Assembly (NCBI RefSeq): GCF_046602855.1
Contig: NZ_JBKINJ010000001.1
Location: 1,674,001 to 1,738,000, forward strand
Direction: 5' to 3'
Source of the DNA: Gracilimonas sp046602855
Lineage (GTDB): Bacteria > Bacteroidota > Rhodothermia > Balneolales > Balneolaceae
DNA: 64,000 nucleotides
Shown here: positions 9,621-18,396 of the stretch, in pieces
How the letters are laid out: every line of letters begins with the position of its first letter
Numbering within the stretch: position 1 is the stretch's first letter
Notes under the pieces: model-generated
What the model was told of the DNA's origin: nothing
Databases searched by the model: none
Seen by the model: the letters and a program-made list of their open reading frames with translations, nothing else
Program-made: the position numbers and the translations under genes

Positions 9621-10307
9621 TTAGTTAGAATTAGCTTTGTTCAAATTTGAGTTATTCACTTGAACACTCGTTAAATAATTTGATTCCAGCTCTTCCGGTG
9701 TTGTTTTGCTAAAGAATTCATCTTTTGCCCCACTATTAAACAGGTTGATCAGACCTTTGGCTGAAATTGTAGTGGAGTCTATAATATTTATATTTTTCAG
9801 GGATTCCTCGTTCAGCCGGTCGATTCCCGTGCCAATGATCAGATCACCTTGCTGTAGTTTACTCTCGATCTCTTTTAATTCCATAATTAATGATTCTGAT
9901 ATTGCTTTTACATCTCCATTCTTTCTAAATGACTGATGGTAGAGATGCTTTCTTCTGGCATTGATCACAGCATGTATCTTACCGGCCCCAGCCTTTTGTG
10001 CAAAGCCCGCCAGGGTATTTCCTGCATAAACGGAAATCTCGAGCCCGAATAACAAACCTTTTACCGCACTGGCTGCTATCCTTAACCCTGTGTAAGAACC
10101 CGGACCGGTGCTTACCAGCACAGCATCCAACTCTTTGATGTTAAGCTTTTGTTCTCGCATCATTTCCCTGATAAAAATAAAGATCAGTTCTGAATGCGAG
10201 CCCTTCCTTTCTGTCCTTTTTTCATGCACTTCACCGTTCTCATCCTGATAGCACACAGAACAGATCTCGGTAGCTGTTTCTATGGCAAGTATCTTATCTG
10301 AGTTCAT
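9621..10307 (-). CDS. tsaB: tRNA threonylcarbamoyladenosine biosynthesis protein TsaB
   Basis: Partner of TsaD and TsaE in making the t6A37 modification of ANN-decoding tRNAs. The 228-residue protein has the ASKHA-type N-terminus ILAIETATEICSVCY, the HSELIFIFIREMM helix and the diagnostic VSTGPGSYTGLRIAASAVKG segment, followed by the VINARRKHLYH strand. TsaB is a degenerate TsaD paralogue that serves as a dimerisation platform. Its start overlaps the end of pyrC by 14 bp, implying coupling. Its C-terminus is short and Asn-rich. tsaD, tsaC and tsaE are not in the window. Confidence 0.94.
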   Translation of the reverse strand: MNSDKILAIETATEICSVCYQDENGEVHEKRTERKGSHSELIFIFIREMMREQKLNIKELDAVLVSTGPGSYTGLRIAASAVKGLLFGLEISVYAGNTLAGFAQKAGAGKIHAVINARRKHLYHQSFRKNGDVKAISESLIMELKEIESKLQQGDLIIGTGIDRLNEESLKNINIIDSTTISAKGLINLFNSGAKDEFFSKTTPEELESNYLTSVQVNNSNLNKANSN

Positions 10308-11574
10308 TCAATACCAACTGACCTTTATTAAAAATACCCACCGCCCGGCCTTCCAGTTTCTCATTCAGGTAGGGTGAATTCTTAGACTTGGATCGTACAT
10401 TCTTAGGAGTGAAGGTCCACTCTTCATCGGTATTGAAGAAAGTTAAATTGGCTTTAGCCCCTTTTTTGATCTCGGGTACTTCAAGATTTAGGATCTCCCT
10501 TGGTTTATAGCATAATTTATCGATCAACTGCTTCAGATCCATTTTCTTTGTTTGAAACAGCCTCTTGTTGGTGATAGACCAGGCTGTTTCAAGGCCAATT
10601 ATTCCGTTCGGAGCATAAATGAACTCAACTTCTTTTTCCTCAATGGCATGAGGAGCATGATCAGTGCAGATCGCATCGATCGTTCCGTCTACCAAGCCTT
10701 CTACCATGGCATTTACATCCTCCTGCGTTCTAAGCGGCGGATGCATTTTAAAATTCGTGTTAAAATTGGTCCGCTCGATTTCCTCATCAGTAAGATCAAA
10801 ATGATGCGCACAAACTTCCGTAGTTACATGGATCCCTTTTTTCTTAGCTTTCCTTACCAAGTCTACCCCTTCCTTGGTACTTATGTGAGCAACATGAACA
10901 TGCCCACCGGTGTATTCTGCCAAAAGGATATCCCGCGCGATCATCACTTCCTCAGCAATACCGGGTGTTCCATCAAGGCCGAGTCGGGTAGCCACTTTCC
11001 CTTCATTCATATGTCCCGGCCGGGAAAGTGCAAGATCTTCCTCATGATTGATGATGGGCATTCCAAGCATAGATGAATACTCCAACGCCACACGCATCAC
11101 CTGTGAATCATAGACCGGATCACCGTCATCACTGAATGCCACTGCGCCACCTTCTTTCATATCAGCCATTTCGGCTATGGACTTACCGGCACGGTCTTTA
11201 GTTACACAGGCAATTGGGTGAACATCTACCGGCAGGTTCTCTGCTTTTTTGATAATGTACTCGACCACATCACGAGTGTGTGTGGCAGGTTTAGTATTCG
11301 GCATACAGGCAACTGCTGTAAACCCACCGAAGGCCGCTGCATCACAACCTGTTTTGATCGTTTCCTTGTGCTCAAAGCCAGGTTCGCGTAAATGAACATG
11401 CATATCCATCCAACCCGGGGAAACATATGCCCCTTTCAGATCATGGACTTCTTCAACTTTTCCAGCTTTTAATCCTGGTGCGATCTCTTTGATCACACCC
11501 CTCTCAATGCGGATATCAATGGTATCTTTACCGTTATGGGAGCTGCTTACAGGTTTTAAATTTTTAAGGAGCAT
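10294..11574 (-). CDS. pyrC: Dihydroorotase (class I type)
   Basis: Zinc amidohydrolase closing N-carbamoyl-aspartate to dihydroorotate in pyrimidine synthesis. Motifs are DMHVHLREPG (metal His pair), INHEED, HVAHIST and CTDHAPH (catalytic Asp), as in the long class I dihydroorotases. The frame extends upstream to 11658, but the family N-terminus aligns with the Met at 11574 (MLLKNLKP), giving 426 residues. A TTTG/TATATTTG promoter pair lies inside the upstream extension, which also favours the internal start. It lies 80 bp downstream of the thioesterase gene and overlaps tsaB by 14 bp. Confidence 0.94.
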   Translation of the reverse strand: MLLKNLKPVSSSHNGKDTIDIRIERGVIKEIAPGLKAGKVEEVHDLKGAYVSPGWMDMHVHLREPGFEHKETIKTGCDAAAFGGFTAVACMPNTKPATHTRDVVEYIIKKAENLPVDVHPIACVTKDRAGKSIAEMADMKEGGAVAFSDDGDPVYDSQVMRVALEYSSMLGMPIINHEEDLALSRPGHMNEGKVATRLGLDGTPGIAEEVMIARDILLAEYTGGHVHVAHISTKEGVDLVRKAKKKGIHVTTEVCAHHFDLTDEEIERTNFNTNFKMHPPLRTQEDVNAMVEGLVDGTIDAICTDHAPHAIEEKEVEFIYAPNGIIGLETAWSITNKRLFQTKKMDLKQLIDKLCYKPREILNLEVPEIKKGAKANLTFFNTDEEWTFTPKNVRSKSKNSPYLNEKLEGRAVGIFNKGQLVLNELR

Positions 11575-11606
11575 AGATCTGAATTTTGGCTTTTTTATTT
11601 TGCCTG

Positions 11607-11639
11607 CAAATATACCGCCTTTAACGGTCAATGCACAAA
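11607..11639 (-). promoter_or_regulatory. Candidate Bacteroidota-type promoter of pyrC
   Basis: On the minus strand TATATTTG (11614 down to 11607) matches the -7 consensus TAnnTTTG exactly. TTTG (11639 down to 11636) lies 21 nt upstream, close to the roughly 19 nt spacing of the Bacteroides -33 element. The ATG at 11574 is 32 nt downstream. No transcription evidence is available. Confidence 0.4.
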
Positions 11640-11654
11640 TAGCCTTGGGCAGTT

Positions 11655-12107
11655 TCATTGACTGCGATCTTTCATCACAACAAAATCACCCTCGAAGGAA
11701 GCGTGAATCTGTTCGACGATTTTAATTTGAGCTTTTAGCGTGATCCGGGATTTTCCGAACCGTTCATACATTTCTCTAAATCTCGATAAATCTTCCTCCT
11801 CAGGAATCAACAGTTCAGCTACAAAATTCTGATTGATCGGCTTCAGGTATTCTGTAGAACTTCTGCCAATCACAATAGCAGGAACGGGGCCCTCATCATC
11901 AAACAACAACCGCAGATAAGACCACCCGGTGGTGATCAATAAACTGCTGATACTCCCGCCAAATGCTGTTGACTGATGATTGATATTATTGAACAGAGGC
12001 GCCTTCAATTTCACCTCACTCTCTGAAAATGAAACGGCTTTCACACCCAACGCCCTGGTGATAGGGATGTGCTTATAGAGATATTGTTCGATCTGGGTTT
12101 TGGTCAT
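11655..12107 (-). CDS. YiiD-C-like thioesterase-family protein
   Basis: A 150-residue hotdog-fold protein similar to the C-terminal domain of YiiD and related putative thioesterases. Typical features are the IPITRALGVKAVSFSESEVKLKAPL strand run, the NHQSTAFGGSISSL helix start and the late EYLKPINQNFVAELLIPE strands. It probably hydrolyses an acyl-thioester; the substrate is unknown. It is the first gene of the leftward block that continues with pyrC, tsaB and accD, and it is divergent from xseA across a 268 bp promoter region. Confidence 0.75.
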   Translation of the reverse strand: MTKTQIEQYLYKHIPITRALGVKAVSFSESEVKLKAPLFNNINHQSTAFGGSISSLLITTGWSYLRLLFDDEGPVPAIVIGRSSTEYLKPINQNFVAELLIPEEEDLSRFREMYERFGKSRITLKAQIKIVEQIHASFEGDFVVMKDRSQ

Positions 12108-12353
12108 GATATTCTTTACATGCTGAAGTAATAAAGGTCTTTGCTTGCGTAAAGGTTTAGTTCCTCAGCACTGAATAATATTTAATGTTATTGGGAATAT
12201 GTCTTTTTGAGAAAGTTGCGTTTTCTGATTATAAATATAATTTCTGATCATTGGGAGATCTTTTGAGATTACTGTAAAACCCAAATAATCATGATGACTT
12301 TTGGATTTCTCTTTGTCCATGCGAAGGAATTCAATCCTTCTTACCTTAAGCCA

Positions 12354-12361
12354 TAATTTTG
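12354..12361 (+). promoter_or_regulatory. Candidate -7 element of xseA
   Basis: TAATTTTG matches the Bacteroidota -7 consensus TAnnTTTG and ends 14 bp before the xseA ATG. No well-spaced TTTG is visible upstream, so this is a weak call; if used, the leader would be very short. Confidence 0.25.
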
Positions 12362-12375
12362 AAACGAAAAATCCT

Positions 12376-13569
12376 ATGTCAGAGAATCAGATCCCGTTCT
12401 TATTTGATATTCCCAGCGTATCGCAACTCACCGATAAGATCAAGAATGTTCTGGAAAAGAACTTCATCGATATATTGGTTGAAGGGGAAACAAGCAATGT
12501 GAATCAAAGCAGAAACGGGCATTATTATTTCACTCTCAAGGATTCGAATGCATCCCTTCCCTGTGTAATATGGAGAAGTACGGCTCAGCGTCTTGACCTA
12601 AATCTTAGTGACGGACAACAAATAGTGGTTGGGGGCGATATTCAGGTTTATGCCCCGCATGGACGATACCAAATGATCGTAAGCTTGGTTCAACAGGCCG
12701 GAATTGGGAAATTACAGCAGGCTTTTGAGAAACTGAAGGCCAAACTGAAGGCAGAAGGGTTATTTGAGGAGCATCACAAGAAACCACTTCCCAAATTTCC
12801 CCAAACCATCGGGGTGGTGACATCAGCCACCGGTGCTGCTTTTCAGGATATAAGATCTACATTTGAAAAGCGATGGCCGCTTGCGACCGTTAAATTACAT
12901 CATGCTTCAGTACAGGGAGTCAATGCAGCAGGCGAGATAGTTCGAGGGATAGAGTATTTCTCTTCAAGCAAGAATGTCGAGGTGATGATCATTGGGCGCG
13001 GCGGAGGTTCTCTTGAGGACCTCTGGCCTTTTAACGAAGAAACTGTGGCAAGGGCTGTCTTCAAAAGTGAAGTTCCGGTCATAAGTGCCGTGGGACATGA
13101 AGTTGATTTTTCCATTTCAGATTTTGTAGCTGATGCCAGAGCAGCCACTCCAACGCAGGCCGCGGTGCTTGCAGTACCCGATATCAATGAGATCCGATTT
13201 CTAGTGGAAGACAAAACCAAAAAACTTGAAATACACACCACTGGTGCTATTCAGTTATACAAAGACAAAGTCTCTAATCTGGCAAAATCCCACGCCCTTC
13301 AAGTTGTGAAACAGAAAATGGATTCAGCGCACGTTAATATTCAAAATTTACGAGAAAAACTTGCTCATAAAGCTGAATCGCAGATCAGGAAGCGGCAGAA
13401 GATATTGATCTCGCTGTCCCACGCATTGGACAAACAAAATCCCAATGAGCCCCTCGAAAAAGGCTTTGTGCGAGTTTGGCAAAATGAAAAATGGATACGG
13501 CAATCCGATTCTTTTAAGGAGAAAGAGTCGTTTGAATTGCAGTGGAAAGACGGTGTAAAAAAGGTCTGA
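12376..13569 (+). CDS. xseA: Exodeoxyribonuclease VII large subunit
   Basis: Catalytic subunit of the single-strand-specific exonuclease VII of mismatch repair and recombination. The N-terminal OB-fold (about residues 10-110, ILVEGETSN and GHYYFTLKD) is followed by the catalytic core with GVVTSATGAAFQDI, ARGGGS-like IIGRGGGSLEDLWPFNEE, PVISAVGHEVDFSISDFVADARAATPTQAA, then a coiled-coil C-terminus. The frame is open back to a TTG at 12301, but the family N-terminus fits the ATG at 12376 (MSENQIPFLF), giving 397 residues. The small subunit xseB does not follow; the next gene is a YoaP-like protein. Confidence 0.95.
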   Translation: MSENQIPFLFDIPSVSQLTDKIKNVLEKNFIDILVEGETSNVNQSRNGHYYFTLKDSNASLPCVIWRSTAQRLDLNLSDGQQIVVGGDIQVYAPHGRYQMIVSLVQQAGIGKLQQAFEKLKAKLKAEGLFEEHHKKPLPKFPQTIGVVTSATGAAFQDIRSTFEKRWPLATVKLHHASVQGVNAAGEIVRGIEYFSSSKNVEVMIIGRGGGSLEDLWPFNEETVARAVFKSEVPVISAVGHEVDFSISDFVADARAATPTQAAVLAVPDINEIRFLVEDKTKKLEIHTTGAIQLYKDKVSNLAKSHALQVVKQKMDSAHVNIQNLREKLAHKAESQIRKRQKILISLSHALDKQNPNEPLEKGFVRVWQNEKWIRQSDSFKEKESFELQWKDGVKKV

Positions 13570-13634
13570 GAGTTTCCATTCTTCATATATTCTTTAAGAT
13601 TTTTGAGTAGCATCCGAAAAACTCCGGAGGCATC

Positions 13635-14426
13635 ATGACACTCATCAAACTTACCACTGATACCATAGGTCAGGGAACCCTGCCCTGCATAGATCTCAAA
13701 AACCCAAATAGTCCTGAGTTGTTTACATACAATCGGGATTGGTTACTTGACCGATTTGAGGAAGGAATGGTCATCATAAAGCTGGATACTCCTAAAGATG
13801 CCTTCATAGAGTACGTGCCTGCTGAATTTGCATGGAAACCTATTTATGCTCCGGGCTATACATTCATCAATCATGTTTATGTGGCAGATGATGAACCTGA
13901 GCAATGGCTAAAATCAGAGTTACTGCAAATAGCTGAAACTGACAACAGCACAAGTTACGGCATGGTAATTGTATTGGAGAATGAGGATTTCAACCAAGAC
14001 AGAGATTTCTACCTTCAGCGCGGATACCTTGAGCATGCTCATATTCCTGGATTTACTATGCTGGTCAAAAAGTTCAAGATGGAAGTGCCAGTTCCCTCAT
14101 TCGCCTTGCCAATAGCAGAGAAAACAAACCCACTAAATCCTCATGGCATTACGATAAGTTATGCGGATCAAAGTGCCTTTGTGAACTATTACATCCACGA
14201 GATGAAGGTCATATTTGAGGACATGGGGTTCAATGTAGAACTACAAAGAGTGCATACACCTGAGGAAGCAAGGGAGTCGGGTTCACCATACGGAACCTTT
14301 GGTGTCTTTATGGATGGTCATTTTCTTACACATAAATTGCTAAATAAACACGGAATTGAAGAACTAATCGGTTCACTGGACTTAAACGAAATGTATCCGG
14401 AATTCAAATATCTGATCGCCAGCTGA
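13635..14426 (+). CDS. YoaP-like protein (GNAT domain plus thioredoxin-like C-terminal domain)
   Basis: A 263-residue protein resembling Bacillus YoaP. The N-terminal half looks like a GNAT acetyltransferase (LDTPKDAFIEYVPAEFAWKPI, then YTFINHVYVADDEPEQWLKSELL). The second half, from about residue 175, matches the YoaP-associated thioredoxin-like region, but the usual Cys position reads SYADQSAFVNYYI, with no cysteine. The acyl acceptor is unknown. GGAGG a few bases before the ATG is a genuine Shine-Dalgarno-like site. It starts 65 bp after xseA and may be cotranscribed with it. Confidence 0.65.
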   Translation: MTLIKLTTDTIGQGTLPCIDLKNPNSPELFTYNRDWLLDRFEEGMVIIKLDTPKDAFIEYVPAEFAWKPIYAPGYTFINHVYVADDEPEQWLKSELLQIAETDNSTSYGMVIVLENEDFNQDRDFYLQRGYLEHAHIPGFTMLVKKFKMEVPVPSFALPIAEKTNPLNPHGITISYADQSAFVNYYIHEMKVIFEDMGFNVELQRVHTPEEARESGSPYGTFGVFMDGHFLTHKLLNKHGIEELIGSLDLNEMYPEFKYLIAS

Positions 14427-14671
14427 TAAATGATCAGATCCCTCCTGAAAGATAACGTAGCCTAAAGCACCTACTTTTGAATACGGTTCACCCGAAATGC
14501 CGAGTTGCCGCAAGAGGACTGTATGTCCCATTCGTACCCTGATACGAAACACGGTTAGAATCTACACCGTATCTTTCATTTTGATTGTCGAACAAAGATT
14601 AGGGATTAAAACGTATCTGAAACGAAAAGCGGAAACCGTATCGTAAAGAAAATTTATGTATCTAATTCCAG
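14427..14671. other. Convergent intergenic region rich in inverted ATACG/CCGTAT motifs
   Basis: Between the convergent yoaP-like and permease genes. TTCGTA (14531-14536) pairs with TACGAA (14543-14548), and ACGGT (14551-14555) with ACCGT (14566-14570). Further copies of ATACGG or CCGTAT occur near 14476, 14567 and 14636. No U-rich tail follows these, so they are not clear terminators, and no ORF is supported. Confidence 0.4.
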
Positions 14672-15778
14672 TCAATCTGAATCACCATTTATCCAGCCGA
14701 ACCGCCTTTGAATAGATTTGATGGTTAATGAATGTCTCTCAGTGCCTTTTGTACCCAACAAAAACCCGACAGGTCTCAAACTCTCTACATTCTCACACAC
14801 AATCTTGAACAGACCAAGATATGGAATGATGATCAGCATTCCGGGCAACCCCCAGATCATCCCTGCAGCTATAAGTGAAAAAATTATAACCAGTGGATTT
14901 ATTTCCACATATGAACCTGTGATATTGGGTGTCAAAATATTGTTTTCCAGAAACTGAACGATCGCAAACTGTACGATCACTGCCAGGGCCAGCGTTGGAG
15001 TTTGTGTTCCAAGCACAAATAGCAAAACCACACCATAGCCCAATATGGTACCAAGATAGGGGATCAGATTGAACAGGGCCGCTATGACCCCAAAGAGAAG
15101 TGCATATTCCAAACCGATCAAATAAAAGCCAAGTGAATTCAACCCCATAAGCAAAAAACAAACTATGAGAAGACCTTTAAGATATTTTGGAACTACTTTT
15201 GATGCCTGATCAATGATGTTTTCTAAAACACCCTCATGTTTATCCCTGATAAGCATAGACACAAAGTCTCTGAATTTATTCCTATAGAAAAGCAGTAAAA
15301 AAGTATAAACCGGTAGCAGACCCAATGTTAAAAGGGTATTGGTTGTAGTTGTAAAAAATTCAGTAAAGTATTGTCCCGTTTCACCTAAGCTACGGACCAC
15401 TGCATTAATGCTTTCTTCAGATATCCCGGTATAGCCTGTGATAGAACCCAAAATATTTTGCAGGTTCTGTTCAAACTGAATTCGTATTTGCGGAAAATCA
15501 TTGGTGAAATTGGAGGTAAGCACTCCCACCGCACTACCTACCACTCCTAAAAATATCCCAAATCCAATGATCACGATCAGATTTGTAGCAATACGTGGCA
15601 CACTTTTTCTCTCGAGCCACTCAGCATAGGGAAATAATAGATAGGCCAGCATCACGCTAAGGAACAGTGGTACCAACAGCTGACGGGTTAATATCAAAGC
15701 TGCGATAAGCAGAAAGGCAAAAGCCAACCGTATGGTACTTCTCAATAAGAGTGGGTACTGATTCATTTTTTTAACCAA
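14672..15778 (-). CDS. AI-2E transporter family (PerM/UPF0118) membrane protein
   Basis: A 368-residue inner-membrane protein with about eight hydrophobic segments. It shows the typical arrangement of three N-terminal helices, a soluble stretch with the FPQIRIQFEQNLQNIL region, and C-terminal helices with FNLIPYLGTILGYG and LENNILTPNITG. Family members have been linked to autoinducer-2 export or Na+/H+ antiport, so a specific substrate should not be assumed. The Met at residue 5 (15766) is an alternative start. It lies downstream of pgk but behind a strong terminator, so it is likely transcribed separately. Confidence 0.85.
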   Translation of the reverse strand: MVKKMNQYPLLLRSTIRLAFAFLLIAALILTRQLLVPLFLSVMLAYLLFPYAEWLERKSVPRIATNLIVIIGFGIFLGVVGSAVGVLTSNFTNDFPQIRIQFEQNLQNILGSITGYTGISEESINAVVRSLGETGQYFTEFFTTTTNTLLTLGLLPVYTFLLLFYRNKFRDFVSMLIRDKHEGVLENIIDQASKVVPKYLKGLLIVCFLLMGLNSLGFYLIGLEYALLFGVIAALFNLIPYLGTILGYGVVLLFVLGTQTPTLALAVIVQFAIVQFLENNILTPNITGSYVEINPLVIIFSLIAAGMIWGLPGMLIIIPYLGLFKIVCENVESLRPVGFLLGTKGTERHSLTIKSIQRRFGWINGDSD

Positions 15779-15824
15779 GAATATAATTTGTGATGGTGAA
15801 TTTCTGAAATCAATTTAACTGTCT

Positions 15825-15859
15825 AAAAAAATGAAAAAGGCCGATTCTAAGAATCAGCC
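15825..15859 (-). terminator. Rho-independent terminator of pgk
   Basis: On the minus strand GGCTGATTC pairs with GAATCGGCC across a TTA loop (plus-strand 15839-15859, one mismatch). A T-rich tail corresponds to plus-strand 15825-15838. It begins 26 bp past the pgk stop. Confidence 0.85.
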
Positions 15860-15885
15860 CTCTATCAAAAATTAATATTGATGAA

Positions 15886-17079
15886 TCACTTATCCGTCAG
15901 CGAGGCGACACCGGGCAATTCCTTGCCTTCAAGATATTCAAGACTGGCTCCTCCCCCGGTTGATACATGTGACACTTTCTCCATCAGTCCGGCCTCTTTG
16001 ATAGCTGCAGCTGAATCACCGCCACCAATGATGGTAGTTGCTCCGAATTCAGTAGCTTCCGCAAGAGCTTCAGCTACGGCAAATGTGCCGTCTGCAAAAT
16101 TCTCCATCTCGAACACGCCCATTGGCCCATTCCAAACTACTGTCTTGGCTGCTTTGATCTGATTGCCAAACGCGATGGATGACTGTGGACCAATATCAAG
16201 GGCCATCCAACCATCCTCGATCCCATCTTCATCCACAACTTTGTGCTCGGCATCGTTTTTGAATTCTTTAGCAATCACGTTATCCATAGGTAACATGAAT
16301 TTAACGCCTGCCCTTTTAGCTTTTTCAAGCAACTCTTTGGCCAAACCTACTTTGTCTTCTTCCACAAGCGAATCGCCGATCGGCCAGTCCTTAGCTTCAT
16401 AAAAAGTATAGGTCATTCCTCCACCCACAATGATGGTATCTACTTTAGAAAGCAGGTTCTCAATAACACCGATCTTATCAGATACCTTAGCACCGCCAAG
16501 GATCGCCACAAATGGTCGCTCAGGATCATTGATACTCTCCTCCAGGTACTTGATCTCCTTCTCGAGCAGGTAACCAGAAACAGAAGGTTGCAAATATCTT
16601 GTTACGCCTGCAACCGAAGCATGAGCTCTGTGTGAGCTTCCAAATGCGTCATTCACAAACAAATCACCGTGAGCCGCCAGCTTTTTGCTGAATTGCTCGT
16701 TATTTTTTTTCTCTTCTGGATGGAATCTTACGTTCTCAAGAACAACCACCTCACCGAACTCAGCTTTATTGATCACTGATTCGGCTTTTTCACCGATGCA
16801 ATCTTCCGCAAAATATACTTTTGCATCAATCAGCGTTGAGAGGTGATCAGCGGTTGGTTTCAAGGAGAATTCCGGATCCGATTCTCCGGCCGGGCGACCC
16901 AAGTGACTTGTCAGTATCAACAGTCCCCCATTTTCAATTACATGCTTAATGGATGGTAATGCCTGAACGATACGGTTATCATCCGAGATCTTTCCGTTTT
17001 CAATCGGAACGTTGAAATCCACGCGCATCAGTACTTTTTTACCTTTTACTTCGACATCGTTGAGAGTGAGTTTAGCCAT
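15886..17079 (-). CDS. pgk: Phosphoglycerate kinase
   Basis: Glycolytic enzyme interconverting 1,3-bisphosphoglycerate plus ADP and 3-phosphoglycerate plus ATP in the cytosol. Full length (397 residues) with the signature RVDFNVP (19-25), the HLGRP substrate loop, GDLFVNDAFGSSHRAHAS, the hinge region AILGGAKVSDKIGVI, NGPMGVFE and the nucleotide loop GGGDSAAAI near residue 355. Monocistronic here, ending in its own terminator. gap is not adjacent. Confidence 0.98.
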   Translation of the reverse strand: MAKLTLNDVEVKGKKVLMRVDFNVPIENGKISDDNRIVQALPSIKHVIENGGLLILTSHLGRPAGESDPEFSLKPTADHLSTLIDAKVYFAEDCIGEKAESVINKAEFGEVVVLENVRFHPEEKKNNEQFSKKLAAHGDLFVNDAFGSSHRAHASVAGVTRYLQPSVSGYLLEKEIKYLEESINDPERPFVAILGGAKVSDKIGVIENLLSKVDTIIVGGGMTYTFYEAKDWPIGDSLVEEDKVGLAKELLEKAKRAGVKFMLPMDNVIAKEFKNDAEHKVVDEDGIEDGWMALDIGPQSSIAFGNQIKAAKTVVWNGPMGVFEMENFADGTFAVAEALAEATEFGATTIIGGGDSAAAIKEAGLMEKVSHVSTGGGASLEYLEGKELPGVASLTDK

Positions 17080-17235
17080 GAGTCAATTGATCATTTATAA
17101 TTTAAATATCACCGTAATGTACCAAGATCTCATCATGAAATGAAGTTTTCATGAACCCGGATTCCATCCTGCTTTTCATCGACAATTTGAATATTTTTAG
17201 CGCACTGAATTCTAATCTGAAAATATCGGGAATTG

Positions 17236-18396
17236 ATGAGAACGGTTTACTTCGATCACGCTGCCACTACCCCAATGGACGAGCGCGTTTTAGAGGCCAT
17301 GATGCCTTACCTGAAAGATAATTACGGAAACGCTAATTCTGCTCACCACCTTGGACAAAAAACAAAGGTAGTGGTCGAAGATGCTCGCGAAAAAGTAGCT
17401 GCAATGATCGGAGCCGAGCCATCTGAGATCGTATTCACCAGCGGTGGTACTGAAAGTGACAATGCAGTCATCAAAGGCGTACTTGCAGTTTCAGGTGATA
17501 AGAACGAAGTGGTAACCTCTGAGATCGAACATCATGCGGTTCTTCATACTGTTGAGATGGAAAAGATGCGGGGGATCAAACCGGTGTTTGCACGTCCTGA
17601 TGAAACAGGAATGATCACCGCCAGTGCCGTTCGTGAAACTATTACCGAAAAGACAGCTTTAGTTAGCCTTATGCACGTCAATAATGAAATTGGTTCCATC
17701 AACCCGCTAAAAGAAATTGCAGAGGTTTGCAATGAGTTTGATGTACCCTTTCATTCTGACACTGTACAAAGCCTGGGTAAGCTTCCTGTCAATGTAAAGG
17801 ACCTTGGAGTCGATTTTTTATGTGGTAGTGCCCATAAGATATACGGACCGAAAGGTACCGGTATCATGTATGTAAAAAATGGAGCCCGTTGGGTACCATG
17901 GATGATAGGCGGATCTCAGGAAAGACGCAGACGCGGCGGAACCCTGAATGTTCCGGGCATCGTAGGATTTACAAAGGCACTCGAATTGGCTGTTGATGAA
18001 ATGGAAGCCCATATAGCGCAATTTAAAAAATTACGTTCACTTCTTTTAGATCAGCTAAAAGATAAATTATCAGTCGATGTTACCGTAAACGGGCCACAGA
18101 AAGATGGCGTCCCCCACATAATTAATCTATCTTTTAGCAATGACGACGACAAACACATCGATGGAGAAATGTTATTGCTGAACCTGGATATCGAGGGTAT
18201 TTGTGTTTCAAACGGCTCAGCCTGTACATCCGGTGCGGTAGAGCCATCACACGTGCTGGCCGGAATTGGAATAGAGCCAAACCTTGCTAACTCAAGCATC
18301 CGTGTCAGCCTTGGTAAACAAAATACAGAAGAAGACATCTTCTATTTTGTTGAAAAACTGAATGCTGTTCTAAGCCGAATGTTCAATATAGCCTAA
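17236..18396 (+). CDS. Cysteine desulfurase (NifS/IscS family)
   Basis: PLP enzyme removing sulfur from cysteine for Fe-S clusters and tRNA thiolation. The protein is 386 residues from the ATG at 17236; a TTG one codon earlier is less likely. It has FDHAATTPMD, the PLP lysine K201 in GSAHKIYGPKG, and the sulfur-carrying Cys330 in SNGSACTSGAVEPSH, the loop of group I (IscS/NifS) enzymes. RRGGTLNVPGIVGF is also characteristic. No iscU or iscR is adjacent. The stop codon overlaps the start of the LOG-family gene by one base (TAATG). Confidence 0.95.
   Translation: MRTVYFDHAATTPMDERVLEAMMPYLKDNYGNANSAHHLGQKTKVVVEDAREKVAAMIGAEPSEIVFTSGGTESDNAVIKGVLAVSGDKNEVVTSEIEHHAVLHTVEMEKMRGIKPVFARPDETGMITASAVRETITEKTALVSLMHVNNEIGSINPLKEIAEVCNEFDVPFHSDTVQSLGKLPVNVKDLGVDFLCGSAHKIYGPKGTGIMYVKNGARWVPWMIGGSQERRRRGGTLNVPGIVGFTKALELAVDEMEAHIAQFKKLRSLLLDQLKDKLSVDVTVNGPQKDGVPHIINLSFSNDDDKHIDGEMLLLNLDIEGICVSNGSACTSGAVEPSHVLAGIGIEPNLANSSIRVSLGKQNTEEDIFYFVEKLNAVLSRMFNIA

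Noticed and set aside
10552..11076. 174-codon open frame antisense to pyrC
   Set aside because: Fully contained in pyrC on the other strand, with no domain or start signal.
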